Shown in pieces: positions 25,448-35,040 of a stretch of 64,000 nt of DNA; positions within the stretch are counted from its first letter, which is position 1, and every line of letters begins with the position of its first letter. The notes below the pieces were generated by a model. That model did not search any database and had not been told where the DNA came from. It was given only the letters and a program-made list of their open reading frames with translations. Position numbers and translations under genes: made by a program. The stretch covers positions 90,015 through 154,014 of the forward strand of contig QCMR01000001.1 of the NCBI GenBank assembly GCA_003213595.1. The letters are read 5' to 3'. Origin of the DNA: SAR86 cluster bacterium AG-422-E19. GTDB lineage: Bacteria > Pseudomonadota > Gammaproteobacteria > Magnimaribacterales > AG-339-G14.

Positions 25448-26496
25448 CTCTTAAAGAAAACTATTTAAAAGCGGTCTCAAACCAAGAAATTTCTTTAGAT
25501 GATGCTCAACTCAAATTAGCTGAGCGTCTGGATATTTCTCTTCAAGAAATCAATAAGAAAAAAAGTATTCTGCAGTTTTTTTCTAAGCCAGACCCTCAAA
25601 GAATTTATATTCATGGGGATGTCGGACGTGGAAAGACGTTTCTCATGGATATGTTGTTTGAGGAAATCAATCATGAAAAAAAAATTAGACTTCACTTTCA
25701 CCGTTTCATGCAAAATCTTCATGAAAGTCTAAAGCAATATGAAGGAACAGATCCTTTAAAAAAAATTGTTAAAGATTTATCAAAAAAATATGAATGTCTT
25801 TGCTTTGATGAGTTCTATGTTGAAGATATTGCAGATGCCATGTTGCTTGGCAAATTTATGACCGAGCTTTTCAAATCTGATTTATCTTTTTTTGCAACTT
25901 CAAATATAGCGCCAATAAATCTTTATGAAGGGGGTTTGCAGAGGAAGCTATTCATCCCAGCAATAAGAGCTATTGAAGCTGCTTGCGAAATCTATCATCT
26001 AAATTCTGATGTTGATTTTAGATTAAGAGCCTTAGAAAAAAGTGGAAGTTACTTTTATCCATCTGATAAAAATATTGAAATCATTGAAAAGATTTTTAAA
26101 GAAATTACCCAGAACAAAAAAAACAAAGAAACTTTCATAACCATAAACAATCGAAAAATAGATATCCTAGCCTTTTGCAAAGGAGTCTTATGGGTTAATT
26201 TTTTCCAAATCTGTTCTTCTCCTAGAAGTGCTGCAGATTACATAGAAATATCAAAAGAGTTTCATACTGTTATTCTATCCGATGTGCCCATCATCAATTC
26301 AGATGACGAAGCAAGACGTTTCATTTCTTTTATAGATGAATGTTATGACAGAAAAGTAAAATTAATCATCTCAGCAGCTGAACTACCCGAAAAAATTTAT
26401 GTCAAATCTAGGCTTGAAGAAAAATTTAAAAGAACTATCAGCAGATTAACTGAGATGCAGTCTAAAGATTACCTTTCTCAAGCACACTTGGCTTGA
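25444..26496 (+). CDS. zapE: Cell-division ATPase ZapE (AFG1-like), probable AUA start
   Basis: An AFG1/ZapE ATPase that acts at the Z-ring in E. coli. The first in-frame ATG (25645) lies after the Walker A motif, so translation must begin earlier. The frame opens at 25435 and has no ATG, GTG or TTG before the conserved YLKAVSNQEISLDDAQLKLA segment. ATA at 25444 has GAGGA 6 nt upstream and overlaps the previous stop. From there the protein has 350 residues: Walker A GDVGRGKT (58-65), LHFHRFM, Walker B CLCFDEFYVEDIADAM, and an SRL...RTISRLTEMQS C-terminus. E. coli ZapE has 375. A sequencing or assembly error is the alternative. Confidence 0.85.
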   Translation: MALKENYLKAVSNQEISLDDAQLKLAERLDISLQEINKKKSILQFFSKPDPQRIYIHGDVGRGKTFLMDMLFEEINHEKKIRLHFHRFMQNLHESLKQYEGTDPLKKIVKDLSKKYECLCFDEFYVEDIADAMLLGKFMTELFKSDLSFFATSNIAPINLYEGGLQRKLFIPAIRAIEAACEIYHLNSDVDFRLRALEKSGSYFYPSDKNIEIIEKIFKEITQNKKNKETFITINNRKIDILAFCKGVLWVNFFQICSSPRSAADYIEISKEFHTVILSDVPIINSDDEARRFISFIDECYDRKVKLIISAAELPEKIYVKSRLEEKFKRTISRLTEMQSKDYLSQAHLA

Positions 26497-26499
26497 AAA

Positions 26500-26520
26500 T
26501 ATATGGATAGACTCCATATA
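26500..26520 (+). other. AT-rich perfect stem-loop between zapE and hspQ
   Basis: TATATGGA / TCCATATA with a 5-nt loop, starting 3 nt after the zapE stop. There is no U-tract after it, so it is not a standard terminator. It could shield the upstream mRNA end or be an operator. Function unknown. Confidence 0.35.
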
Positions 26521-26546
26521 AAAGGTATAAATGTTAAGATAATAAA

Positions 26547-26879
26547 ATGAAAGATATAGTAGAAACTAATTTCGCAATCGGCCAAGTAGTAAGACATAAA
26601 CATCTCGATTTTAGAGGTGTAATATTCGATGTTGATCCTGAATTCAATAACACTGAAGAGTGGTACCAAAGCATACCTGCTCAAATAAGGCCAAAAAAAG
26701 ATCAACCTTTCTATCATGTCTATGCAGAAAATGAGGAAGTCTTTTACACTGCCTATGTTTCTCAACAGAATTTATTAGCTGACAATTCTTTAGAGCCTGT
26801 AGCTCATCCAGACGTTCATGAGAACTTTGGTCCATTTGATGGGAAAAAATACGAGATTTTAGAAGTTACTAGGAACTAG
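26547..26879 (+). CDS. hspQ: Heat shock protein HspQ (YccV-like)
   Basis: 110 residues of the hemimethylated-DNA-binding/YccV family: FAIGQVVRHKHLDFRGVIFDVDPEF, then DQPFYHVYAENEEVFYTAYVSQQNL. In enterics HspQ is a heat-shock protein that modulates Lon-dependent proteolysis. No sigma32-type promoter was recognised. The stop shares CTAG (26876-26879) with the aminotransferase gene on the other strand. Confidence 0.9.
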   Translation: MKDIVETNFAIGQVVRHKHLDFRGVIFDVDPEFNNTEEWYQSIPAQIRPKKDQPFYHVYAENEEVFYTAYVSQQNLLADNSLEPVAHPDVHENFGPFDGKKYEILEVTRN

Positions 26880-28087
26880 CTTTCTTCGGCTAGTAATACG
26901 CAAATACAAAATAAATCCATAGCATCCGATAACTCATCAAGTTCTATTTGAGTCGGAGCGATCCTAATATTCTTATTTTCCAAGTCTTTGCCATAAGGAA
27001 AGGTTGCTCCCAAGGGAGTAAGTTTTAAACCTGCTTCCTCACAAAGCTTATGAATTTTGGAAGCATTTCCATTTAAAGAATCAAAAGAGACAAAATAGCC
27101 GCCGCTTGGCTTGGTCCACTTTGCTACACCATCTGGCAATTCATTCAACTTTTCTTGGACAAGATCGAACTTGGGTTTGATTATCGTTGCTAATTTTTGC
27201 ATGTGCTCTGTAAGTGCATCTTTTGAATTAAAAATCCTTGTATGCCTTGCTTGATTTACTTTGTCAGAACCCAGAGAAAACTTAGAAAAATAATTAACAA
27301 AGTTTTCCATATTGTTTGGCGACATAGAAATAAACGCCAACCCAGATCCTGCTAATGAGATCTTACTGGTACTTCCAAGCATAATGAGAGAATCATGTGA
27401 ATTTTTATCAATGAAAATTTTTTCTATATCAGGTAGTTTTTTTGATTCATCAAAATCATGAACAGCATAAGCGTTATCAAAAATAATTTTGAAACCATCC
27501 CTATTTATGCTTGCCAAAGCTTCTATTTTCTCTTTAGAGAAAATCTCTCCAGTAGGGTTTGAATGTTTGGGTACACAAATCATCCCTTTTATGGTTTGAT
27601 CAGTTTCTAACAAGTTTTCTATTGAATCCAAATCAGGTCCATCTCCGTCTAAAGGAACAGGTATCATTCTTATCCCTAATTTTTCCAACATTGCAAAGTG
27701 ACGATCGTATCCGGGTACAGGACACAGAAAAGTAACTTTATCTAAGTCTTTCCAGGCTGATTGTCCATCGCCATGAAAAATCATGCTATGCAAATAATGT
27801 CCTAGCAAAGTCAAACTACTAGTACCGTTTACAAGAATATTTTTTGGATCAGAGTTAAGAACCCAACCGGCTAATTTTCTAGCAGAGGGAAGTCCCTCTA
27901 GCAGTCCATAATTTCTTGTATCAACCTTATCTTGAATAAAGTCTCCTTTCATTACAGTTTCCAAATTATCAGACAAGTCTAGTTGTTCAGAGGAAGGTCT
28001 ACCCCTGGTTAAGTCTAGAAGTTTTTTTGAATTTTTAAATTTTTGATATTCTTCTTTTATCTTGGAGATATCGTCACTTAGATTCAT
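26876..28087 (-). CDS. Class I/II aminotransferase (PF12897-type)
   Basis: 403 residues, PLP fold type I. DLTRGRPSSEQLDLSD near the N-terminus, CVPKHSNPTGEIFS, FDNAYAVHDF, and the PLP lysine Lys242 in GSTSKISLAGSGLAF. This resembles the atypical aspartate aminotransferase group sometimes annotated as MocR-like aminotransferase; there is no HTH domain. Amino-acid specificity cannot be told. Starts 9 bp after the HAD gene and is likely the last gene of NRDE-rppH-HAD-aminotransferase. Confidence 0.85.
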   Translation of the reverse strand: MNLSDDISKIKEEYQKFKNSKKLLDLTRGRPSSEQLDLSDNLETVMKGDFIQDKVDTRNYGLLEGLPSARKLAGWVLNSDPKNILVNGTSSLTLLGHYLHSMIFHGDGQSAWKDLDKVTFLCPVPGYDRHFAMLEKLGIRMIPVPLDGDGPDLDSIENLLETDQTIKGMICVPKHSNPTGEIFSKEKIEALASINRDGFKIIFDNAYAVHDFDESKKLPDIEKIFIDKNSHDSLIMLGSTSKISLAGSGLAFISMSPNNMENFVNYFSKFSLGSDKVNQARHTRIFNSKDALTEHMQKLATIIKPKFDLVQEKLNELPDGVAKWTKPSGGYFVSFDSLNGNASKIHKLCEEAGLKLTPLGATFPYGKDLENKNIRIAPTQIELDELSDAMDLFCICVLLAEES

Positions 28088-28096
28088 GAAATTTTG

Positions 28097-28744
28097 CTAT
28101 CTGTTAATTATTTGTAAATTATTATTTTCTGCGTGCTTTTTAAGCCTTTCATCAGGAGATACTACTATAGAATTTTTACATTTTTCTACTAAAGGTAAAT
28201 CATGAATTGAGTCTGTGTAGAAAGTAGCCATTTCTAAGTTTAATTTTTTATTTCTACACCACTCCGAAACATGCACTAACTTGCCCTTGTCAAAATTTGG
28301 CTCTCCTGTAGTTTCACCTGTCACTTTATCTTCTACGAACTCTGTTTTTGTTCCTAAAAACTCATCTACTCCAAAATAATTAGCAAAACCCTTTACTATA
28401 AAATCCAAAGCTCCTGAGGCAATGAGCAAGTCATCTTTTTTATGTTTTTCTAATAACTCAAAAGTTAAATCATCAATCAAAATATCCTTTGAAGAATTTA
28501 TAAAACTTGTAACCAATAAATCTACTTCATTTTTGGTTTTTCCAATCAACGGATACAAAAGAAATCTCATGTAATCCTTAAAATTTAAGTTTCCCGAGCG
28601 ATAATCTTTGTCGAATGCTTTTATTTTCTCAAGATAAAAATCTTTATCTAACATTCCTTGCTTAACAATGTATTTAGTGAAATGGAATTCGCTATCGGCA
28701 CACAAAAGCGTATCGTCTAAGTCAAAAATTACTAGCTTTCTCAT
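28097..28744 (-). CDS. HAD-IB hydrolase (SerB-like)
   Basis: 215 residues: DXDX(T/V) motif VIFDLDDTLL (Asp8 nucleophile, Asp10), motif II LIASGALDFIV, a conserved Lys in NFDKGKLVH, and motif IV TFYTDSIHDLPLVE. The helical cap after motif I places it in subclass IB with SerB and the CicA-type proteins. The substrate is probably a small phosphomonoester. It overlaps rppH by 4 bp; the HAD-rppH pair is also found together in pseudomonads. Confidence 0.85.
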   Translation of the reverse strand: MRKLVIFDLDDTLLCADSEFHFTKYIVKQGMLDKDFYLEKIKAFDKDYRSGNLNFKDYMRFLLYPLIGKTKNEVDLLVTSFINSSKDILIDDLTFELLEKHKKDDLLIASGALDFIVKGFANYFGVDEFLGTKTEFVEDKVTGETTGEPNFDKGKLVHVSEWCRNKKLNLEMATFYTDSIHDLPLVEKCKNSIVVSPDERLKKHAENNNLQIINR

Positions 28745-29214
28745 TTTGTTATTTGATTTTTAAGCTCTATTAAAGCACTTCTGTATGCTTCTTTTTTAAA
28801 ATCTACAACTTGATTTAATGGGTACCAAAAAGGCACCCAACTATATTCATCAAATTCAGGAGTATTTTCTCTATTTAAATCTACATCTCCAGAAATAAGT
28901 TTAAGTAAGAAATATTTTTGAGCCTGACCTTTAAATTTTCCGCCGAGAACCCTAGATCGAATACTTTTTGGAATATCGTAGTAAATTAAATTTTGACTTA
29001 CGGCTTTTATCTCAACATTATCCTTTTCTAAGCCAACTTCTTCATTTAATTCTCTGAACATCGCACTCTCGATATTTTCATTTTCATCTACTCCTCCTTG
29101 AGGAAATTGCCAATTTTCTGTATTTCTTCTTTTGCAGAACAAAACTTTGTTATCTTCGTTAAGAACAATCATTGCAACATTCAATCGATAACCGGTCTTA
29201 ATTTTTAGGGTCAT
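28741..29214 (-). CDS. rppH: RNA pyrophosphohydrolase RppH
   Basis: 157-residue Nudix hydrolase that removes pyrophosphate from mRNA 5' ends and triggers decay. GYRLNVAMIVLN and NTENWQFPQGGVDENENIES are RppH signatures. The Nudix box spans residues 40-62 with Glu58 and Glu59 in REL-N-EE. The start overlaps the NRDE-gene stop by 4 bp. Confidence 0.95.
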   Translation of the reverse strand: MTLKIKTGYRLNVAMIVLNEDNKVLFCKRRNTENWQFPQGGVDENENIESAMFRELNEEVGLEKDNVEIKAVSQNLIYYDIPKSIRSRVLGGKFKGQAQKYFLLKLISGDVDLNRENTPEFDEYSWVPFWYPLNQVVDFKKEAYRSALIELKNQITK

Positions 29215-29981
29215 TTAATCTCGAGTTTAAATTTTTTCGATTTAACTATTTCTCTGGCTTCATTGAAAGAAGTCTCTTCTATTTCGGCGTCATTATTCTT
29301 ATCAATTATTATGGATGTTGTAGATCTAGTTCCATAAATATCAGTAGCTATAAATCTGTAAGGGAACTCCCTACCATGATTTTCTTTAGTGAAGGCTTCT
29401 GAGAATTCTAATGGTTTATTGACCGGTGCTTGCATCATTGCAAAAAGATTTTTTCCAGAAATTTCAGAAGATAAGATTTTTGCAAAATCTTCTTCTGCGC
29501 TTAGTATTTTTTCTGACTTAATTTCTATAGGTTTATTTCCTATTGCGTAGGTCTCTCCTTCAATGAGTTTTTTCTCAAAGCCTCTATTGGAGCAAATCAA
29601 TCCATCGGTTCCATCAAATAAAATCAAATTAAAGCCTTGATAATTTAGACAATCAATTTCACTTAGATATTCTGATGCAGAATGATTTGATAAGACAAAA
29701 TCTTTTACCAAATCTCCTCTGCTTGCTAAATTTTCCAAGGTTTTTTTTTGAGTGCTGAGTGAAGTAAATTCTCTTACATTTGTAACAGCTGCAAACTTCC
29801 CTTTTTCGCTTAAAGCCATCCATGTTCCATCAAAGTTTTTGTCTTTTCCAGCTAAAACTCTTGGGCTTGAATCCCACCAATGCATACTCTTTGTTGGTCT
29901 TTCATAAAATTCATCTCGATTTGAAGTAAGAACTAATTTGTACTCACTTTTTGGATTAAGAGATAAAACAATTAGGCACAT
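29211..29981 (-). CDS. NRDE/TANGO2 family protein
   Basis: 256 residues beginning Met-Cys, as in the family, with SNRDEFYERPTKSMHWW (the NRDE motif), LAGKDKNFDGTWMALSEKGKFAAVTNVRE, and YGTRSTTSIII near the end. TANGO2-like proteins are linked to heme or lipid handling; the enzymatic activity is unproven. First gene of a four-gene minus-strand unit, divergent from the TauE-type permease. Confidence 0.9.
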   Translation of the reverse strand: MCLIVLSLNPKSEYKLVLTSNRDEFYERPTKSMHWWDSSPRVLAGKDKNFDGTWMALSEKGKFAAVTNVREFTSLSTQKKTLENLASRGDLVKDFVLSNHSASEYLSEIDCLNYQGFNLILFDGTDGLICSNRGFEKKLIEGETYAIGNKPIEIKSEKILSAEEDFAKILSSEISGKNLFAMMQAPVNKPLEFSEAFTKENHGREFPYRFIATDIYGTRSTTSIIIDKNNDAEIEETSFNEAREIVKSKKFKLEIK

Positions 29982-30035
29982 AAAAAAGGAAAAAGTTTAT
30001 CAGACAGTTTTAATAAGGGATAATCATACTTCTAC

Positions 30036-30836
30036 ATGTTTGAATTTTTTCTAGGCTTAGTTTTATTAGGCGTCTTAGCTGGTCTTTTATCTGGATTCTT
30101 TGGAATTGGCAGTGGAGTGATTTTAGTTCCTGCCTATGTCTTTTTATTCAATTTGTTAGATCTGCCTCCAGAAATAATTCCTATATTAGCTACTGGTACA
30201 TCAATGACGACCATGGCTATAACCATTCCAATGGCTGCCTTTATTCATTTTAAAAATAATAATGTAGAGCTTGAAATCGTAAAAAAAATGTTTTGGATGG
30301 CATTTGCCATGACTTTATTGGGTAGATATATAGCTTTGTTTATTGAAAGCTCGACTCTCCAAATAATCATTGCAGTTTCCTTAATTTTGGCAGCCCTTCA
30401 AATAGCTTTTGACTTTTCACCAAAAACAAAAAACCTTAACAAAAGTTCTTTTGAATTGATTTTTGTTGCAGGATTATTGGGGTTAGTCACTTCTTTCGTT
30501 GGAATAGGTGGAGGAATTCTTATGGTTCCCTATTTTTTATATAAAGGATTAGATCCTCATAAGGCAATTGGTACTTCTTCTTTGATGGGCTTTGCCTTAG
30601 CGGTTTCCGGAGCCTTGGGAGCATTATTGTTTGCCCCCATTGCCTCAAAAGATATTGAATTTTTTGTGGGTTCAGCATTCGTGCCCGCAGTAATAATTAC
30701 AGGACTATCAAGCATTTACTTTGCAAGGCTTGGAGCCAATCTTTCTGCAAAAACTGATAGTAGATACCTTAAGCAAGCATTTTCTGTTCTCATCATAATT
30801 GCTGCTATAAGAGTCTTTTACATTACTTTCGTATGA
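30036..30836 (+). CDS. TauE/SafE family sulfite/organosulfonate permease
   Basis: 266 residues, about eight membrane helices in two homologous halves, each opening with the GxxSGFxGIGSG type motif (LLSGFFGIGSGVILVPAYVF; VTSFVGIGGGILMVPYFLY). The family exports sulfite or sulfonates; some members move other small acids. The stop overlaps the lgt start by 4 bp, although the functions appear unrelated. Confidence 0.87.
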   Translation: MFEFFLGLVLLGVLAGLLSGFFGIGSGVILVPAYVFLFNLLDLPPEIIPILATGTSMTTMAITIPMAAFIHFKNNNVELEIVKKMFWMAFAMTLLGRYIALFIESSTLQIIIAVSLILAALQIAFDFSPKTKNLNKSSFELIFVAGLLGLVTSFVGIGGGILMVPYFLYKGLDPHKAIGTSSLMGFALAVSGALGALLFAPIASKDIEFFVGSAFVPAVIITGLSSIYFARLGANLSAKTDSRYLKQAFSVLIIIAAIRVFYITFV

Positions 30837-31636
30837 CTATAGACATAGATCCCATAGCATTTTATATACCTCTTCCATTTTTTGGTTGGTGGCCAATCTA
30901 TTGGTATGGAATTTCTTGGTTAGTTGCAATTTTATCAATTAATTACATGGCTAGACTTAATGCGCCCGCTAATGGAATTATTAATAAGAAGCTTGTTGAC
31001 GACTTTATTTTCTATGGTGTTTTGGGAGCAATAATTGGAGGAAGAATTGGCTATATGTTCTTTTATGGATTTGAAAATCTAATTAGAGATCCAATAGCTC
31101 TCTTTAGAATTTGGGAAGGAGGTTTGTCATTTCACGGAGGGCTGCTAGGCGTACTAACAAGCTTTTTAATTTTTTCAGAAAGCAGAAAAATTTCTTTTTT
31201 TGATTTATCGGATCATATGGCAATTTATCTACCATTAGGTTTGGGTTCTGTAAGGATTGGAAATTTTTTGGGAGGAGAGCTTCTTGGAAGACCAACAGAA
31301 ATGCCTTGGGGAATAATTTATTCAAATGATCCTTTAAGCCTAGTAAGACATCCCTCGCAACTTTATCAAGCATTTTTTGAAGGTCTTGCAATGTTTGTTA
31401 TTTTATTTTTAGTCGCAAAAAAAAATCCACCAAAAATGCTTTTATCGGGAATGTTCTTGCTTTTGTATGGCTCTTTTAGATCGATTACAGAAAATTTTAG
31501 AACCCCCGATTCTCACATAGGATTTGATTTGTTTGATACTTTTACTAGAGGACAGCTCTTATCATTACCAATGATAATTTTTGGTATAGTTTTAATATAT
31601 TTAAGTTTAAAAAAAAATAATGAAACAGTATCTTGA
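30833..31636 (+). CDS. lgt: Prolipoprotein diacylglyceryl transferase Lgt
   Basis: Attaches diacylglycerol to the lipobox Cys of prolipoproteins in the inner membrane. 267 residues with about seven helices. Signature [22 protein letters not shown] and [16 protein letters not shown]-type motifs are present, as is [13 protein letters not shown]. Lipoprotein substrates in this window would be the DUF3604 protein and the TRAP binding protein. It overlaps thyA by 17 bp, as part of an lgt-thyA-folA unit. Confidence 0.96.
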   Translation: MTIDIDPIAFYIPLPFFGWWPIYWYGISWLVAILSINYMARLNAPANGIINKKLVDDFIFYGVLGAIIGGRIGYMFFYGFENLIRDPIALFRIWEGGLSFHGGLLGVLTSFLIFSESRKISFFDLSDHMAIYLPLGLGSVRIGNFLGGELLGRPTEMPWGIIYSNDPLSLVRHPSQLYQAFFEGLAMFVILFLVAKKNPPKMLLSGMFLLLYGSFRSITENFRTPDSHIGFDLFDTFTRGQLLSLPMIIFGIVLIYLSLKKNNETVS

Positions 31637-32414
31637 ATTAGTAGAAAAAATACTTGAAGAAGGTGTAGAGAGATCCGACAGAACCGGAACGGGAAGGAAA
31701 AGCATCTTTGGATACCAAATGCATTTTGATCTAGAAAAAGGATTCCCTTTAGTGACTACTAAGAAAGTTCATTTGAAATCAATCATCCACGAACTAATAT
31801 GGTTCTTAGCTGGTTCGACAAATATTAAATATCTCAAAGATAACGGGGTTTCAATTTGGGATGAGTGGGCAGATGAAAATGGAGATTTAGGTCCGGTTTA
31901 TGGGGCACAATGGCGATCTTGGCCAAATCCCAATGGCGGAAAGGTTGATCAGATTAAAAACCTTGTTGAAAGCATAAAAAATAATCCAAATTCAACAAGA
32001 CACATTGTTAGTGCTTGGAATCCTGCGCTGGTTGATGAAATGGCTCTCCCGCCTTGTCATGCTTTATTCCAATTCTTCGTGGCGGATTCAAAAATATCAT
32101 GTCAGCTCTATCAGAGAAGTGCGGATGTCTTCCTTGGGGTGCCTTTTAATATTGCTTCCTATGCCCTCTTGACGATGATGATTGCTCAAGTTTGTAACTT
32201 GAAACCTGGTAAATTTGTTCATACTTTAGGAGATGCACATTTGTATTTAAATCATTTGGATCAGGCAAAGCTTCAAATATCTAGAAAACCTTTTAATTTA
32301 CCCACCATCAAAATTAATTCTGAGATAAGTAAATTAGAAGATTTTACCTATGAAGATTTCGAAATTTTAAACTACGAAAGCCATCCAGGTATTTCCGCGC
32401 CAATTTCAGTTTAA
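31620..32414 (+). CDS. thyA: Thymidylate synthase ThyA
   Basis: Converts dUMP to dTMP with methylene-tetrahydrofolate. 264 residues, the same length as the E. coli enzyme, with [35 protein letters not shown], the catalytic Cys146 in [10 protein letters not shown], and [15 protein letters not shown]. It lies between lgt and folA, which recycles its dihydrofolate product; the last base of thyA is the first of folA. Confidence 0.97.
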   Translation: MKQYLELVEKILEEGVERSDRTGTGRKSIFGYQMHFDLEKGFPLVTTKKVHLKSIIHELIWFLAGSTNIKYLKDNGVSIWDEWADENGDLGPVYGAQWRSWPNPNGGKVDQIKNLVESIKNNPNSTRHIVSAWNPALVDEMALPPCHALFQFFVADSKISCQLYQRSADVFLGVPFNIASYALLTMMIAQVCNLKPGKFVHTLGDAHLYLNHLDQAKLQISRKPFNLPTIKINSEISKLEDFTYEDFEILNYESHPGISAPISV

Positions 32415-32905
32415 TGTCCATCAAGCTAATTTGTGCTATTTCTAAAAATAATGTCATTGGCAATGAAAACAAGCTACCTTGGAATATTTCTGAAGATTTA
32501 AAAAGATTTAAAGAGCTTACTTCAAATAATTGGATTGTGATGGGCAGAAAAACATTTGACTCTATTGGAAGGCCCCTTCCCAATAGAAAAAATATTGTTT
32601 TGAGCAAAGATAAAAATCTCAATATTGATTCTGTAGAAGTATTTAATTCTCCTAAAGATGTAATTGATTCCTATAAAAAAAATTCGGACCAAAAAGATCT
32701 CTACGTCATAGGAGGAACATATATTTACAAACTATTTTTTGAACACTGTGAATATTTATACATTACCTATGTAGATAAAGAATATTTAGGAGATGCTTTC
32801 TTCCCAAAAGTGGATTGGAACAAATGGAAGTTAATTGGCGAAGAAAGTGGATATGACGAAAAAGAAGAAGTTAAGTTTTATTTTAGAAACTACGAAAGAA
32901 TTTAA
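32414..32905 (+). CDS. folA: Dihydrofolate reductase FolA
   Basis: 163 residues: [36 protein letters not shown] with the catalytic acid Asp28, and VMGRKTFDSIGRPLPNRKN, then YVIGGTYIYKLF. It regenerates tetrahydrofolate after ThyA. The stop shares TTAA (32902-32905) with the convergent TPR gene. Confidence 0.96.
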   Translation: MSIKLICAISKNNVIGNENKLPWNISEDLKRFKELTSNNWIVMGRKTFDSIGRPLPNRKNIVLSKDKNLNIDSVEVFNSPKDVIDSYKKNSDQKDLYVIGGTYIYKLFFEHCEYLYITYVDKEYLGDAFFPKVDWNKWKLIGEESGYDEKEEVKFYFRNYERI

Positions 32906-34290
32906 CTTTCTTCTAGGTCTTTGATTCTAAGTTGAAGCATCTCAACTCTTTTCTTTTCTTTTTCAGTATAGGTAAGCCAATTTAAAGCTTGGGTTCTTAA
33001 CTTATCTTGTTTTTTCTCTCGAGCTTCTTTATCTTTAATTTTTATGTCAGATAGCCTATCAATAGCAGTTCTAAAGAATTTAGTAGCATCTTCAAAATCT
33101 TGGAGCTCATAGGCAACTTGGCCTAAAAGAATGTTTACTGTAACAGGATCTTTTAGTTTTCCTTTTTTAAGGCCTAGTTGAAGAGCTTGTTTGGCTTTTT
33201 TATATCTATCGGTAGCTAAGTAGATTTGGCCAAGAAAAACATACAACTCACCTTCTTCAGATTTAATAGCTGCTTTTTCGTAAACAGGTTCTGCTTTATC
33301 AAGCTCTTGAGCCATATGCCATCCTTGAGCAAGATATTTAAGATGTTTTTCATTTTCTTTTACAAATTCTTTTTCGATCCCGTATTGAATCACCCTTGCA
33401 GCTTTCAATGGCGCTTCAGCTCTCATCAATAATTGATAGAGAGAAACGTACTCAGTTTCTTTATCAAGAAGCCTCTGATCATGAGCTGCCTCCAAAGATG
33501 AAAGTTGTTTCTTTTCTTGTTTAAGTTCTCCATAAACTCCGGAAAGCTGAGTCCAATACCTTTTCTTTGGATAAAACCTGACTAACTCTTCGAACAAAGG
33601 AAGCATATCTTTTATTCTTTGATTTTCGTTATAGAGAGCAATTAATAAATTGTAAGTTGATTCTTTTGGTTTAGATTTGTTTGCTTTTGCAACACATAAT
33701 GCACGTTCGGAAAACTTAAGAGCCTTTTTTTTATCTTTCAGTTGCCAATAAGACGCAGCGATAATGTCAAACCCTAAAGAGCTAGGATTGGTTTCCATTG
33801 CAATCCATTGTTCCATGTAATCTATAGCAGTTTTATAGCTTCCTTCTGCGTAAGAAAGCTGCCCTAACATAGATATAACGTTGGATTTTAATCTTGGATC
33901 AGCATCATCTATAGAAAGAAATTTCTTATAATTTTTTTTAGCAGATTTAATGTCATCATTTATCGAATCTATGTAAGCAAAATAATAGTACATTTGAGCC
34001 TTATCAGGATCTGTCAGACTGGAATCAGCTTGCATTTTGGTTAATACATTTTTAGCCTTTACTAAGTCTTCATCCTCTGCTTGTAAAAAAGCAAAAAGTT
34101 CTTTCAAGTACCTTTGAGCCTGTTTACTAGGCAATTTAGCTACTTGTCTTTTTGGTTTCGACAAATCAGAGCCCAAACAACCTTTTAATGTGTAACCTGG
34201 AAAGTCAAATTTTTTTTGTTCTGGATTATCTTTATTTTGCAAAAAAGAAAAATTTGAAAATAAAAAAAGTAAAAAAATTATTCTAATCAT
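32902..34290 (-). CDS. TPR-repeat periplasmic protein of the TonB2-type operon
   Basis: 462 residues: signal peptide (IIFLLFLFSNFSFLQ), then many TPR-like helical pairs (for example YYYFAYIDSINDDIKSAKKN, VISMLGQLSYAEGSYKTAI, FLGQIYLATDRYKKAKQAL). The C-terminus is charged and coiled-coil-like. TPR genes often end DUF3450/ExbB/ExbB/ExbD/TonB operons, where the protein probably helps the complex or its receptors in the periplasm; the exact function is unknown. 3 bp after tonB. Confidence 0.82.
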   Translation of the reverse strand: MIRIIFLLFLFSNFSFLQNKDNPEQKKFDFPGYTLKGCLGSDLSKPKRQVAKLPSKQAQRYLKELFAFLQAEDEDLVKAKNVLTKMQADSSLTDPDKAQMYYYFAYIDSINDDIKSAKKNYKKFLSIDDADPRLKSNVISMLGQLSYAEGSYKTAIDYMEQWIAMETNPSSLGFDIIAASYWQLKDKKKALKFSERALCVAKANKSKPKESTYNLLIALYNENQRIKDMLPLFEELVRFYPKKRYWTQLSGVYGELKQEKKQLSSLEAAHDQRLLDKETEYVSLYQLLMRAEAPLKAARVIQYGIEKEFVKENEKHLKYLAQGWHMAQELDKAEPVYEKAAIKSEEGELYVFLGQIYLATDRYKKAKQALQLGLKKGKLKDPVTVNILLGQVAYELQDFEDATKFFRTAIDRLSDIKIKDKEAREKKQDKLRTQALNWLTYTEKEKKRVEMLQLRIKDLEES

Positions 34291-34293
34291 ATC

Positions 34294-35040
34294 TTAACCT
34301 TGTATGCCTCTACAGTTTTCTGGAACATAACCAGGACCTTTACCTTCTCCCTCAAGAACAAATGTTATCCTTTGAGTTACGCCTTCAACTTCTACAGCAT
34401 TTCCATCTCTTATGAGAGGTTTATATTTATATCTTAGCGCAGCTCTTACTGCTGCTCTATCAAAAATTCCTTGGGGAATAGACTGGATAACTTCTGGATC
34501 TCTTACAGACCCCACTTCAGTGACAACATATTTGAGTACAACACATCCTTCGATACCCCTTTCAGCAGCTCTTCTTGGATATTGTGGTGGCACTTGAAAG
34601 ATTGGAACATATGAACCATCCATAAAAACTCCAGATCTTCTCCTTTTGAAATTCAAATTGGGATTAATTGACTGATCAAGAAGTTCTTCAATATTTTCAA
34701 TATCGACTTCCGGAGGTAATTGGTCTGGTTCAGGCTCAGCTTCTTCTGGTCTTTCAACAGAATCAATTAATTCGGGGTCTCTGACTGGCATTACCACGTC
34801 TACAATTTTTCTAAGATTTGAATCGTCTAAAGAAACTTCTCCAGTGGCAATTAACAAGGCCATCAGTAAAATTGAAGCAAAAGAAACTACAGTCCCGCCC
34901 GCAGCAGCTAATCCATATTTTTGATAAGGACTGTCGTCAACCATAATTTTTTTTAAAGAAAAGGAATTTTCATCCTTTAACTGCAATGTGAAAACTTTGT
35001 TTAAAAGGTTTGAAAATAGTTGTCTAAAATAACTTTTCAT
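34294..35040 (-). CDS. tonB: TonB energy transducer
   Basis: 248 residues. An unusual ~44-residue cytoplasmic N-terminus precedes the single membrane helix (AAAGGTVVSFASILLMALLIA). An acidic, Pro/Glu-rich spacer (VERPEEAEPEPDQLPPEV) follows, then the TonB C-terminal domain: VPPQYPRRAAERGIEGCVVL, SIPQGIFDRAAVRAALRYKY. It links proton-motive-force energy from ExbBD to outer membrane receptors such as the one at 16.6-19.3 kb. Its stop is 3 bp before the TPR gene and it overlaps exbD by one base. Confidence 0.93.
   Translation of the reverse strand: MKSYFRQLFSNLLNKVFTLQLKDENSFSLKKIMVDDSPYQKYGLAAAGGTVVSFASILLMALLIATGEVSLDDSNLRKIVDVVMPVRDPELIDSVERPEEAEPEPDQLPPEVDIENIEELLDQSINPNLNFKRRRSGVFMDGSYVPIFQVPPQYPRRAAERGIEGCVVLKYVVTEVGSVRDPEVIQSIPQGIFDRAAVRAALRYKYKPLIRDGNAVEVEGVTQRITFVLEGEGKGPGYVPENCRGIQG

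Noticed and set aside
25645-26496. ATG at 25645 as the zapE start
   Set aside because: It would remove the Walker A motif (GDVGRGKT) and the conserved N-terminal helix that are encoded in frame just upstream.
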